Assembly: GCA_021287065.1 (NCBI GenBank)
Contig: JAJTBE010000009.1
Span: 45,325 to 109,324, forward strand
Length of the DNA: 64,000 bases
Direction of reading: 5' to 3'
Source of the DNA: Bacillota bacterium
Lineage (GTDB): Bacteria > Vulcanimicrobiota > JAJTBE01
Shown: positions 52,953-62,231 of the stretch, piece by piece
Layout of the letters: every line of letters starts with the position of its first letter
Position numbering within the stretch: position 1 is the stretch's first letter
Position numbers and translations under genes: made by a program
Notes under the pieces: generated by a model
The model's database searches: none
Told to the model about the DNA's origin: nothing
Seen by the model: the letters and a program-made list of their open reading frames with translations, nothing else

Positions 52953-55900
52953 ATGAAAAAAGGGATTACCCTGATACTGTTTTTATTTGTGATAAATATA
53001 TTTCTCACATCCGCAGCCTTCAGCCAGCAGGATCAGCAGGGGCAGTTTGACAGCAGGTTTTCAGACGCACTTGCACTCGCCGAAAAGAAGCAGTTCAACG
53101 ACGCTTTTGAAGCTGGTAAGGAACTCATAGCACTGGCTGAAAAACTTTTCAATCCTCCCAATAACAAAACAGTCGGTGTAATCTTTTTCACCGCAGAAAT
53201 GGCTTTGAAATCCGGACAATATGAACAGGCGGAATTCTACTACAAAAAAGCTGCTCAGACAGGTAATGAAATGAATCCCCCCAACCCCGCAGTGGAAGCT
53301 GTGGCTCTCAATTATCTTGCAAATCTCTACAACAGCACCGGAAAATACAAAGAAGCTGAAGAATGCATGAATGTACTGATTCCAATTATGGAAACAGGCC
53401 TTGGCAAAAACGACGCAAAAATAGGAATCCTCAAAGGCAACCTCGGTCAGATATGCAAATCACTGAAAAAGTATGAAAAAGCAGAAAAATGCTATAAAGA
53501 ATCCATCGATATTTTCATTCAGGATCCGGAAAAAAATGCAGCGGAAATTGCAAATGCATACGGACAACTTGGGCATATTTATGAAGAATCTGACCGCTAT
53601 AGGGAAGCCCTCAAATCTTTTGAGAAATCTGCGGAAATCTATACAAAACTTGACGGAGCCGACTCACCTGCAGTAAGAAGAGTAACAACTGGAAAAGCGG
53701 GCGTTCTCAAAGCACTGGGAAGATACGGCGAAGCAGAAGCTATATATAAAAAGATAATCGGTTTCTATAACGGAAAAGATGTAAAACCGGACAATGATTT
53801 TGTCATTGCCCTCAACGAACTTGCTAAACTATACCTGAAACTGAAAAAACCGGAGCAGGCTGAAGCATATATGAAAAAAGCCCTTGATCTCAATATAAGC
53901 CTGAACGGGGTAGATCATAAAGAAACAGCTCTCCTGATGAATGATCTTTCACTTATTTACCAGAGTGAAACAAAATACGATCAGGCAGAAAAACTTCTGC
54001 TCCAGTCTATGGAAATATACAAAAAGAAATCAGGGGAGGAAAGCCTTCAGGTCAGTGCTGTTTACAACAATCTCGGCACTCTGAATCAGGATCAGGGAAA
54101 ATATACGGAAGCAGAAAAATATCTGAAGAAAAGCCTTGATATAGCATTGAAAACTGCAAATCCGGACAGTCTGCTGGTTGCCGGAAAATTCAACAACCTT
54201 GCTGAACTTTACAGAATCACAGGCAGATATGGCGAAGCGGAACCTCTTTACCTCAAATCAGCCTCCATATCGGAAAAAATACTCGGAGCCGATCACCCCG
54301 ACTACGCAAATCTAATCAGCAATATAGCTTGTTTTTATGCAGAGTCCGATAATTACAAAGAAGCTGACAAGTATTATGACAAAGCCCTTCTGATACTTGA
54401 AAGAAACCCTTCCATGCCGCCATTTGATAAAGCCAGGCTGATAAATAACATAGCAGAATTCGATCTTTCAAGGGGAAAATACAAAGAAGCCCTTTCAGGA
54501 TTTGAAAAAGCGCTGGCTATTTGCGAAAACATACTTGGCAAAGATAATCCCGACTTAGTCTCTCCCCTGAATAATATCGCCGTAACCTGCTTTGTAACCG
54601 GAAATACCAATAAAGCTATAAGCACTATAAAAAGATCGATGGAGCTGGTTGAAAAGAACCTCGGTCCCAACCACCCTTCCATTGCCACCGGAGCCTGTAA
54701 CCTCGCCCTGTTTTATATTTCAGAGAAGAAATACAGGGAAGCCTCCGAACTCCTTATCAAATCCCTTGATATAAGAACAAAAGCATTAGGGAAGGAACAC
54801 CCCCTTATAGCCAACAACCTGAACTCCCTCGGAGGTCTTTACCTCGAAATGGGACAGTTTAAAGATGCGGAAAACTATTTCAGAAAATCCATAGAAATGA
54901 GCGAAAAACTTTACGGACCCAACTACCCCAGCTTATCATCCTATCTGGGGAATATAGCCATAGCTTATGCAGGGGAGAAAAAGATTCCCGAAGCGTTTTC
55001 CAGCGTGAAAAGAGCCATGGAAATAGACAACCGGACTATCGGACAGATTTTTGCCATTTCATCGGAACAGGAAAAATTCAGCTTCCTCAACACAGTCAAT
55101 TCCAATTACAACCGCTTTCTGTCCCTTGTTACGGGAAATCTGTCAAAGGATAAATCCGCCCTTACTCAGGGCCTGAACGCAGTGCTGAGAAGAAAGGGAA
55201 TCGTGCTCGACGCCATGGCTTCCGAACGTAGAATTTCATATCTCCTCAACGATGATAAATCCCGTTCCTTCTACACCCGTTTAAGGGAGCTGACTTCCCT
55301 GATAGCTTCACTCACCCTTGCAGGTCCCGGAAAACTCAGCCCCGACGCCTATGCAAAAAAACTTGCGGACCTTGAAGCAGAACGCCAGAGCATCGAAAAA
55401 GAGTTAGCTTCGAAAAGCAGCAGTTACAAATCAGATGTTGAATCGAGAAATGTTGATTCAAACACCATCGCCGGACTTCTCCCCAAAGGCAGCGTCCTTG
55501 TGGAGTTTGCAGAAGTGAGAGGCACAAGGTTTCAGAACATCGGCGAACCCGACGCAAACCTCTATTATGCTTTTGTACTCGAATCCGCAAAAAACGAAGG
55601 CGCATCATCCTCCCCCACCTTAATAAACCTCGGGGATGCCCAGATGATCGACAATGTGGTTTCCGACTTCAGAAAGGAAATGGAAAAAACCCGCTGGATG
55701 CTCGAAAGCGGAGTTCTTGATGAAGCAGCGGCAGAAAAGAAGCTTGCCGAAAAAGGAAAACGAATTTACGACCTGGTAATAGCCCCCATAAAAGAAGCTG
55801 CAGGGAATAACACAACCCTGTTCATTTCGCCGGATGGAGATCTCAACCTTATCCCCTTCGGATGTATTCAGGACAATAACGGTAAATATCTCATCGAATC

Positions 55901-56777
55901 CTACAACATCAACTACCTTTCAAGCGGCAGGGATTTAGCCGGATTCAAAGCTGTTACGAAAAACAGTGGTATTAATATAATAGCAGCCAATCCTGATTTC
56001 AATTTCAGCAAAAACAACGAGAAGAATCAGGACAACAAAACATCAGCTTCAGGCATATCAAGAACCCTTGATAAAACCCTGAGAAACTGGTCACCCCTCG
56101 GCGGAACAGCCATAGAAGCCGACAATATAGCAAAACTTCTCCCAAAAGGTGAAACAAAGGAGTTTCAGGGAGCAGAAGCACTTGAGAGCATAGTTAAAAA
56201 CGCCGACGCACCCAATATCCTCCACATAGCCACCCATGGCTTCTTCCTTGAGGATCAGGTTATGGAAACCCTCAGCGACACTGCAGCCGCCAGAGGAATT
56301 TCCCTTTCCGAACTGGGCGGAAATCTGAATAATCCCGTCCTAAGAATCGAAAATCCCCTCCTCAGATGCGGATTAATCTTTGCCGGAGCTAACAGAGGAA
56401 GCGGAAAATCAGGAAACGAAGACGGCATTCTGACTGCACTGGAAATCTCAGGCATGAACCTTGAAGGAACAAGCCTTGTGGTGCTGAGCGCCTGCGACAC
56501 AGGTCTGGGCAAAACAAAACGGGGCGAAGGCGTATTCGGTTTAAGAAGAGCATTCCAGCTTGCAGGAGCCAAAACAATAGTAATGAGCCTCTGGAGCGTC
56601 CCTGACCAACAGACCCAGGAACTGATGACCGGATTCTACACATCCCTGAATAAAGGCATGAGCAAATCAAAATCCCTGAGAGAATCCCAGCTCGCAATGA
56701 TAAAGGAAAGAAGGGAAAAAACCGGAGCCGCCCACCCCTACTTCTGGGGAGCATTCATCTCAGCAGGAGAACCGTAG
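52953..56777 (+). CDS. Exported TPR-CHAT protein (caspase-like protease)
   Basis: 1274 aa; the SD (cggagg) precedes the ATG. Signal peptide (about 1-24, ending AAFS). About 14 TPR units in residues 30-700, mostly the Kinesin-light-chain/TPR_10 type (YGEAEPLYLKSASISEKILG). Residues about 910-1274 are a CHAT domain. The caspase-type dyad is intact: His1095 in HIATHGFFL and Cys1181 in LSACDTGLG. The flanking signature GEGVFGLRRAFQLAGAKT and the WSVPD turn match. CHAT proteins are cysteine proteases; this one would act outside the cytoplasm, with the TPRs as adaptors. Last gene of the regulator-cyclase-FecR set, no terminator clearly seen. Confidence 0.92.
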   Translation: MKKGITLILFLFVINIFLTSAAFSQQDQQGQFDSRFSDALALAEKKQFNDAFEAGKELIALAEKLFNPPNNKTVGVIFFTAEMALKSGQYEQAEFYYKKAAQTGNEMNPPNPAVEAVALNYLANLYNSTGKYKEAEECMNVLIPIMETGLGKNDAKIGILKGNLGQICKSLKKYEKAEKCYKESIDIFIQDPEKNAAEIANAYGQLGHIYEESDRYREALKSFEKSAEIYTKLDGADSPAVRRVTTGKAGVLKALGRYGEAEAIYKKIIGFYNGKDVKPDNDFVIALNELAKLYLKLKKPEQAEAYMKKALDLNISLNGVDHKETALLMNDLSLIYQSETKYDQAEKLLLQSMEIYKKKSGEESLQVSAVYNNLGTLNQDQGKYTEAEKYLKKSLDIALKTANPDSLLVAGKFNNLAELYRITGRYGEAEPLYLKSASISEKILGADHPDYANLISNIACFYAESDNYKEADKYYDKALLILERNPSMPPFDKARLINNIAEFDLSRGKYKEALSGFEKALAICENILGKDNPDLVSPLNNIAVTCFVTGNTNKAISTIKRSMELVEKNLGPNHPSIATGACNLALFYISEKKYREASELLIKSLDIRTKALGKEHPLIANNLNSLGGLYLEMGQFKDAENYFRKSIEMSEKLYGPNYPSLSSYLGNIAIAYAGEKKIPEAFSSVKRAMEIDNRTIGQIFAISSEQEKFSFLNTVNSNYNRFLSLVTGNLSKDKSALTQGLNAVLRRKGIVLDAMASERRISYLLNDDKSRSFYTRLRELTSLIASLTLAGPGKLSPDAYAKKLADLEAERQSIEKELASKSSSYKSDVESRNVDSNTIAGLLPKGSVLVEFAEVRGTRFQNIGEPDANLYYAFVLESAKNEGASSSPTLINLGDAQMIDNVVSDFRKEMEKTRWMLESGVLDEAAAEKKLAEKGKRIYDLVIAPIKEAAGNNTTLFISPDGDLNLIPFGCIQDNNGKYLIESYNINYLSSGRDLAGFKAVTKNSGINIIAANPDFNFSKNNEKNQDNKTSASGISRTLDKTLRNWSPLGGTAIEADNIAKLLPKGETKEFQGAEALESIVKNADAPNILHIATHGFFLEDQVMETLSDTAAARGISLSELGGNLNNPVLRIENPLLRCGLIFAGANRGSGKSGNEDGILTALEISGMNLEGTSLVVLSACDTGLGKTKRGEGVFGLRRAFQLAGAKTIVMSLWSVPDQQTQELMTGFYTSLNKGMSKSKSLRESQLAMIKERREKTGAAHPYFWGAFISAGEP

Positions 56778-56880
56778 GTTTACTGAAACCACATAATTCC
56801 GGCCATTAAACTTAACTTGAAGGATAAATAACCTGCGGGGTTAATTTTGTTTATGCTTATTATTATATGGCAGGTTTGTT

Positions 56881-57306
56881 ATGATAATTTTTACTGATGA
56901 TATAAGAAGCGTCAGCATAGAGAAGCTTGATGGTTTTTTCATCGGCTGGCCCAATCCGCCTTCGAGGGAGGTTTTTCTTAAGCTTCTCGATGGCAGTGAT
57001 TATGCGGTTGTTGCCATAGATGAATCCAATGATAATGTTGTTGGTTTTATAACCTGTATCAGCGATAACATTCTCACAGCTTATATTCCCCTGCTTGAGG
57101 TTCTTCCTGAATATCAGAATCAGGGGATCGGTGCAAAACTTATGAGGATGGTATTTGAGAAATACCATCACCTTTACAAGGTGGATTTATGCTGTGATCT
57201 GGAGATGCAGGAATATTACAGTCGTTTTGAAATGATAAAAATTCACGGAATGTCAAGAATTAAATATCAGCATCAGTCAGGTTTTGAAACAATGCCACTG
57301 AAGTAG
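56881..57306 (+). CDS. GNAT family N-acetyltransferase
   Basis: 141 aa. Acetyl-CoA-binding GNAT fold: YIPLLEVLPEYQNQGIGAKL (the R/Q-x-x-G-x-G/A site is QNQGIGAKL) and VDLCCDLEMQEYYSRFEM. Weak SD (gcagg). The last four codons (MPLK) and the stop lie in sequence also found at the edge of the dispersed repeat (see findings), so the natural C-terminus may have been replaced by the repeat. Substrate unknown. Confidence 0.88.
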   Translation: MIIFTDDIRSVSIEKLDGFFIGWPNPPSREVFLKLLDGSDYAVVAIDESNDNVVGFITCISDNILTAYIPLLEVLPEYQNQGIGAKLMRMVFEKYHHLYKVDLCCDLEMQEYYSRFEMIKIHGMSRIKYQHQSGFETMPLK

Positions 57307-57588
57307 CAAAATTCACTCCAATCCCCAAGCCCAATACTTTTGTTTTTCAAGGAGGGAGGTTCGGAGGGCAACCTCGCTTTTTTAAAAAAGCGTGGTTCCC
57401 TCTGACGGTCCAAAATCCCCACGGTCCCCGGTCGGTCCCCCGATTCAAAAGTTTTGGGATGGCGGGTGCCTGCCCGCAGGGTGGGCGCGAGGAAACTTTT
57501 TTCAAAAAGTTTTCTCTGGGAGCTGGGCAAACGGCTATTATTCTCGTGAGCGATCAGGCAAATCCATGCCCTAATTCATGGGTATTGA
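57289..57588. repeat. Dispersed hairpin-rich repeat, copy B
   Basis: About 300 bases, the fullest copy. It runs from aatgccactgaa (inside the GNAT 3' end) to catgggtattg. Contains at least three palindromes: gaggtt/aacctc at about 57355-57375, cgcttttttaaaaaagcg at 57375-57392, and aaactttttt/aaaaagttt at about 57493-57512. Together with copy D it defines the repeat length. The remaining 40 bases before the TPR gene hold its SD (ccggagg). Confidence 0.88.
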
Positions 57589-57627
57589 GGTTTTGATACA
57601 GGCAATTTCTCCGGAGGTTAATACTGA

Positions 57628-60273
57628 ATGAAACGTTTGATGAATTTTTTTGTGGCGGCTGCCATTCTGATTTGCTTTTTGTCCGGAGCGGCAGCGGCTC
57701 AGGAGAAAAGGGTTAAACGGATTATTGTAATGCCCGGCAGCGTCGATGCGGGTGTTAATGAAGTTTACCGTCAGATTCTTCCTGATCGGATGAATTTGTA
57801 TATCAGCCACAGCAATAATTTTTCATGCGTTGGAACAGATGAATGGTCTTCCCTCATAAAGGGAAATTTTGATTATAAGAACCGGGGAAATGCAGCTTTT
57901 TCCAGATTCAGCGGTGTACATGCCGATTATATTCTATTTGGCGAAACAGACAGGGACAAAATAACATACCACCTTTACAACTGCAGCAGCGGAGATGTAA
58001 AAAGCAAGGAAGTGAAGACGGGTAATCCTGCGGATTTCGAAAACATAACCATTCTCATTGAATGGCTGAAAAAAGAAGTCGGCGGAGATTTTGCGGGGCT
58101 GGACGATTCACAGGCAGGCTTATCTGTAATCAGATACAAATCCGCAAACGGGTTTAATACTTACCTCAATGTTCTTTACGGCAGCAAGGGAAAAAACGAT
58201 TTGGGAAAGATTCTCCGTGATGGCATCAGGCAGATGGAGCAGGTTAAGAAAGACGATCCGGGTTTTCTCAGCGGAAGGGAATTGTATGCGTCATTGCTTT
58301 TTTCATCCGGAAATATAAAAAAATCAAAAAGCGAATATGAGCAGATAATAGGTGCTAATCCCCGATTTTTACCTGCAATTATCGGAATCGCCATGATTTT
58401 TGACCACGAAAGCCAGCCTGATAAAGCGGCAGAGTTTATTTTCAGGGAGTCAGGGGGAGATATGAAACCCCTTCTTCTTTACAACTATGCTCTTTTTCTG
58501 GGAAAAGCCGGCAATATTGGAAAATCTCAGGAGACTTACCAAACCCTCCTTGCAGTGGATCCTTATAACAAAGCGGCAAGAATAAACCTTGCATCCCTTC
58601 TTTTTTCACTCAACAATTATGATGAAGCTCTTGAAATTTACGAAGGGCTGAAAAATGACTATCCCGATGAACTGATGAATGATTACACAATTTCATCAAT
58701 ATATATCAGAAAAGGCGAAACTGGAAAAGCACGGGGAATTCTTCTGGATTTGGCTGAAAAAGGCAAATTCAAGGAAGTTTACAACGATCTGGGTATTATT
58801 TGCCGCAGAGAGGAAGAATACGAAAGCGCCGAACTTTTTCTGAAAAAAGCCCTCGAAATTGATCCCGCATACTATCCGGCATACAATAACCTCGGAATTC
58901 TCTACTCAATACAGGACAAAAACGATCAGGCTGAAAATTGTTTCAACGAAGCTCTGAAAATCAACCCCACCAGTTCTGATGCCCTTTACAACCTTGGTAT
59001 AATCAACTTTAAAAAAGGCGATCTCAACAGAGCCTGGGTTTATTTCAGCAGAGCATCCACGGTTTCCCCCGGTTTCACAAGGGCAAAAATGAATCTGGCG
59101 ATCATAGAGATGAAACGGGGCAATCTGAATACCGCAGAAAAGATACTTCAGAAATGTGCTGACGAAAACGGCTCAGATGCGCTGATTCATTACAACCTTG
59201 GCGTTTTATACAGAAGCCTTGGGAAATACAGCCACGCTGTGCAGTCCTTCAGAAGAGCACTTTTTACCAGTCCTGATATGGCAGATGCAGCAAATAATAT
59301 CGGAGCTATTCTCATAAGGGAAAAGAAATTTGAAGAAGCTGCGGACTGGATAGACAAAGCGCTGGCGCTTTCGCCCGAAGATCCGGTTTATCTTTTCAAC
59401 CGGGGTCTTACGGAGTTTTATCGGGAAAATTATGACCGTGCAGCAGACTATTTTCTGAATGCACTCCTTAAAGACAAGGATTCCCCAAGGGTAAGCCAGT
59501 TCCTTATTTCTTCCCTCCTGGCTGACGGAAGGTATGATGAGGCAAAGAAGCACATAGATCATATGCAGAAACTAAACCCCGACAATCTCGAATTTGAGTA
59601 TCAGAGAGCTGTTTTTCTTGAAAGAACGGGCAGAGACAAGCTGGCTGCGGAAACTCTCGAAAAACTCATAGAACGGGGATATATTCCCGATGCCGCAAGA
59701 AATCTGGCTATGCTTTACATCAAAATGAAAGAATTTGACAAAGCAGAAAAGATTTTCAGGGATTTGCTTGCACTGGATCCCAAAGATACCAGAACCCTTG
59801 TAGAAAAAGCCAAAGCTTATTCTGCACAGGGCAAAAACGACGAGGCGGCAAAAATACTTTTATCGGTAATTGCTATTGACTCAAAGAACAAATCTGCATA
59901 TATTTACATAGGAAATATTTATATCAAAGATAATTCGATGGATAAGGCAGAAATAATCTTTGAAAAAGCTTCGGCAGCATTTCCTGATGAAACAGATTTT
60001 ATATTCAACCATGCCCTGAGCCTTTTATATCAGGGTAAAACCGAAAAAGCTCTGGAGAGAATGAAAGCTGCAGTGGAGAAATCCCCTGACAAAGCAGTTT
60101 ATCATTATAATCTTGCCCTTATTTACAAAAAACTCGGTGATCGGAAAAATTTGCTGAACGAATTAAAAACGACTTTCAATCTCAATCCCGCTTTTAAGAA
60201 TGAGTTTATAAACGACGAAGATTTCAGGGATATGAGAAACGACAGGGATGTTTTAAAACTTTTAAGCGACTGA
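57628..60273 (+). CDS. Exported TPR-repeat protein
   Basis: 881 aa. Signal peptide about 1-24 (FFVAAAILICFLSGAAAA, cleavage after AAA). Residues about 28-160 are an alpha/beta domain of unknown type (KRIIVMPGSVDAGVNEVYRQ). From about 200 to the end there are about 18 TPR units (for example AENCFNEALKINPTSSDALYNLG). The TPR units end in a short helical tail. A second large TPR protein in the neighbourhood of the TPR-CHAT gene, but no CHAT domain is present. Likely a periplasmic scaffold. The gene is preceded by a good SD and the repeat. Confidence 0.88.
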   Translation: MKRLMNFFVAAAILICFLSGAAAAQEKRVKRIIVMPGSVDAGVNEVYRQILPDRMNLYISHSNNFSCVGTDEWSSLIKGNFDYKNRGNAAFSRFSGVHADYILFGETDRDKITYHLYNCSSGDVKSKEVKTGNPADFENITILIEWLKKEVGGDFAGLDDSQAGLSVIRYKSANGFNTYLNVLYGSKGKNDLGKILRDGIRQMEQVKKDDPGFLSGRELYASLLFSSGNIKKSKSEYEQIIGANPRFLPAIIGIAMIFDHESQPDKAAEFIFRESGGDMKPLLLYNYALFLGKAGNIGKSQETYQTLLAVDPYNKAARINLASLLFSLNNYDEALEIYEGLKNDYPDELMNDYTISSIYIRKGETGKARGILLDLAEKGKFKEVYNDLGIICRREEEYESAELFLKKALEIDPAYYPAYNNLGILYSIQDKNDQAENCFNEALKINPTSSDALYNLGIINFKKGDLNRAWVYFSRASTVSPGFTRAKMNLAIIEMKRGNLNTAEKILQKCADENGSDALIHYNLGVLYRSLGKYSHAVQSFRRALFTSPDMADAANNIGAILIREKKFEEAADWIDKALALSPEDPVYLFNRGLTEFYRENYDRAADYFLNALLKDKDSPRVSQFLISSLLADGRYDEAKKHIDHMQKLNPDNLEFEYQRAVFLERTGRDKLAAETLEKLIERGYIPDAARNLAMLYIKMKEFDKAEKIFRDLLALDPKDTRTLVEKAKAYSAQGKNDEAAKILLSVIAIDSKNKSAYIYIGNIYIKDNSMDKAEIIFEKASAAFPDETDFIFNHALSLLYQGKTEKALERMKAAVEKSPDKAVYHYNLALIYKKLGDRKNLLNELKTTFNLNPAFKNEFINDEDFRDMRNDRDVLKLLSD

Positions 60274-60351
60274 TATTATCAACACACAGGAAAAAGGAAT
60301 CATATATTGAAACCTTAATTAAACTGCCTTATACAGAAAGAAGGTGATGGC

Positions 60352-61491
60352 TTGGCAAAGTTCATCCGGTTCATGTTTTATTCCATACTGTCCACTTTTG
60401 GGGGACTCATGGGATACCAGGTGGCTGAATACCTGCAAAAGGTTTACGGCGGCTCAGGGAATGCGGAGTGGTCCTTCAATTCTCCGGTAAATCTCTGGCT
60501 CACCGTTCTGCTGGGCGTTCTGGTGGGTATAGCTTTAACTCCTCTCGTTTCAAATTTCTTTATGAAAGCTATCGAATTTGTCGTCCTCGGCATGAAAAAA
60601 CTCTCCATGCAGGAAACAATCCTCGGCGCCATAGGCCTGATTTTTGGTCTTATCATAGCAAGCCTCATCAATATAGTTCTTGGTTTTATCCCCTTTGAAG
60701 ATATTGCCGTAATCGGTAAATTTATAAAACCGTTCTTATATCTGCTTATTTCAATCTTCTGGGGATATCTGGGCGTATTTTTCGCCACCAGAATGGTTTT
60801 TGTTCAGAGCTTCGGGCAGCTTTTCAGCAACCCCGGAAGCAAATCAACCTCATATATGGCTCCCCGCAATGTCAAGCTTCTTGATACAAGCGTCATCGTT
60901 GACGGCAGAATTTACGACATCTGCAAATCCGGATTTATCGAGGGAACTCTCATTGTTCCCAAATTTGTTCTTGATGAACTCCAGACCATAGCAGATTCAG
61001 CAGATGGACTCAAACGCAACAGAGGCAGAAGAGGACTCGATGTTCTCCACAGCCTCCGCAAAGACCCGGGTATCGAAATTTCAAACAAGGATTTTGAAGA
61101 AATCGGCGTCGATGCAAAGCTGGTCAGGCTTGCTCAGGAGCTTAGCGGAGACCTGCTTACAACCGACTACAATCTTAACAAAGTAGCCCAGCTTCAGGGG
61201 CTTAAAGTGCTCAACATCAACGAACTGGCAAACGCAGTCAAACCCGTTCTCCTCCCCGGTGAAGAACTCGAAATAGTAATCAACAAGGAAGGTAAAGAAT
61301 CGGGACAGGGCGTCGGATACCTTGATGACGGCACAATGGTTGTTGTGGAAGGCGGAAAACGGCATGTCGGCGAAAAAATCATTGCGGAAGTAACAAGCGT
61401 AATTCAGACAGTAGCCGGAAAAATGATATTCTCAAGGGTAAAGGGCAAACCCCAGTCACACCACAAAGGAAAAGGCGATCACAGAGAATAG
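60352..61491 (+). CDS. Membrane PIN/TRAM domain protein (YacL-like)
   Basis: 379 aa from TTG, with SD aaggtgatgg. Four membrane helices in residues 1-145, then a PIN nuclease-like domain (DTSVIVDGRIYDICK, DELQTIADSADGLKRNRGRRG, TTDYNLNKVAQ), whose acidic residues could coordinate Mg, and a C-terminal TRAM domain (GQGVGYLDDGTMVVVEGG). This set matches YacL. YacL-type genes are often next to ispD, and that is the case here (1 base apart). Function as RNase or sensor is not proven. Confidence 0.92.
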   Translation: MAKFIRFMFYSILSTFGGLMGYQVAEYLQKVYGGSGNAEWSFNSPVNLWLTVLLGVLVGIALTPLVSNFFMKAIEFVVLGMKKLSMQETILGAIGLIFGLIIASLINIVLGFIPFEDIAVIGKFIKPFLYLLISIFWGYLGVFFATRMVFVQSFGQLFSNPGSKSTSYMAPRNVKLLDTSVIVDGRIYDICKSGFIEGTLIVPKFVLDELQTIADSADGLKRNRGRRGLDVLHSLRKDPGIEISNKDFEEIGVDAKLVRLAQELSGDLLTTDYNLNKVAQLQGLKVLNINELANAVKPVLLPGEELEIVINKEGKESGQGVGYLDDGTMVVVEGGKRHVGEKIIAEVTSVIQTVAGKMIFSRVKGKPQSHHKGKGDHRE

Positions 61492-61492
61492 A

Positions 61493-62203
61493 ATGGAAAA
61501 AAGCAACACAAGCGGTCATACATTTACTGCGATAATTCCTGCAGCAGGAAGCAGCAGAAGAATGCAGGGGCAAAACAAACTTCTGGCGGATCTTGCAGGC
61601 AAACCGGTAATTATAAGAACTCTCGAAGCTATCCGTAAAGACCCGAGGCTTCAGAACATCATACTTGTTACATCAAGAGAAAGCATAGAATTATTCGCTG
61701 ATTTAACAAAGAAATACAAAATCAGCGGGATAATGGAAATCATAGAAGGCGGCGCCCAAAGGCAGGATTCCGTATATCAGGGAATCATAAAGGCTCCGGG
61801 CAGCTATGTTGCCATACACGACGGAGCAAGACCATTCCCCACCACCGATATGCTGAAAACCCTGCTCGATGAAGCACCATATCATGATGGAGTAATTCCG
61901 GGCATTCCGGTTACTGACACTGTTAAAAAAGTTAATGCCGACGGATTTGTTGAAACCACACTTGACAGAAATCAGATTTTCCGGATACAGACACCACAGG
62001 TTTTCAGAAAGGATCTTCTTTTAAAAGCATACGAAGTTATCAGAGAATCAAACCTGATGGTAACAGACGATGCTTCCATTCTGGAACTGGCAGGTTATCG
62101 TGTAAAGATAACCAAAGGAACGGAGTTTAATATAAAAATAACAACTCCTCAGGACTTAGTAACAGCGGAAGCTATTTTTGCGAATCTGCACACAGACAAA
62201 TAA
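61493..62203 (+). CDS. ispD: 2-C-methyl-D-erythritol 4-phosphate cytidylyltransferase
   Basis: 236 aa. Third step of the MEP pathway: couples CTP to methylerythritol 4-phosphate. Motifs: IIPAAGSSRRMQGQNKLLADLAGKPVI (P-loop-like CTP site), GGAQRQDSVYQGI, VAIHDGARPF, VTDDASILE, and NIKITTPQDL. The next step, IspF, is not adjacent. The start is 1 base after the PIN/TRAM stop, so translation is probably coupled. Confidence 0.95.
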   Translation: MEKSNTSGHTFTAIIPAAGSSRRMQGQNKLLADLAGKPVIIRTLEAIRKDPRLQNIILVTSRESIELFADLTKKYKISGIMEIIEGGAQRQDSVYQGIIKAPGSYVAIHDGARPFPTTDMLKTLLDEAPYHDGVIPGIPVTDTVKKVNADGFVETTLDRNQIFRIQTPQVFRKDLLLKAYEVIRESNLMVTDDASILELAGYRVKITKGTEFNIKITTPQDLVTAEAIFANLHTDK

Positions 62204-62231
62204 GTAAGTTTTCCCCTATGAGGAGGCTAAA

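Noticed and set aside
52953..56777. CHAT gene as part of a CRISPR-associated (Craspase-type) or gasdermin defence system
   Set aside because: There is no Cas gene and no gasdermin-like gene in the window, and the signal peptide places the protein outside the cytoplasm.
57273..57530. Open frames in the dispersed repeat (also 39246-39440, 39284-39466, 63718-63933)
   Set aside because: The same peptide pattern (SSQRKLFEKSF, EPRFFKKARLPSEPPSLKN) recurs only because the repeat recurs. No SD, and the palindromes explain the coding-like stretch.
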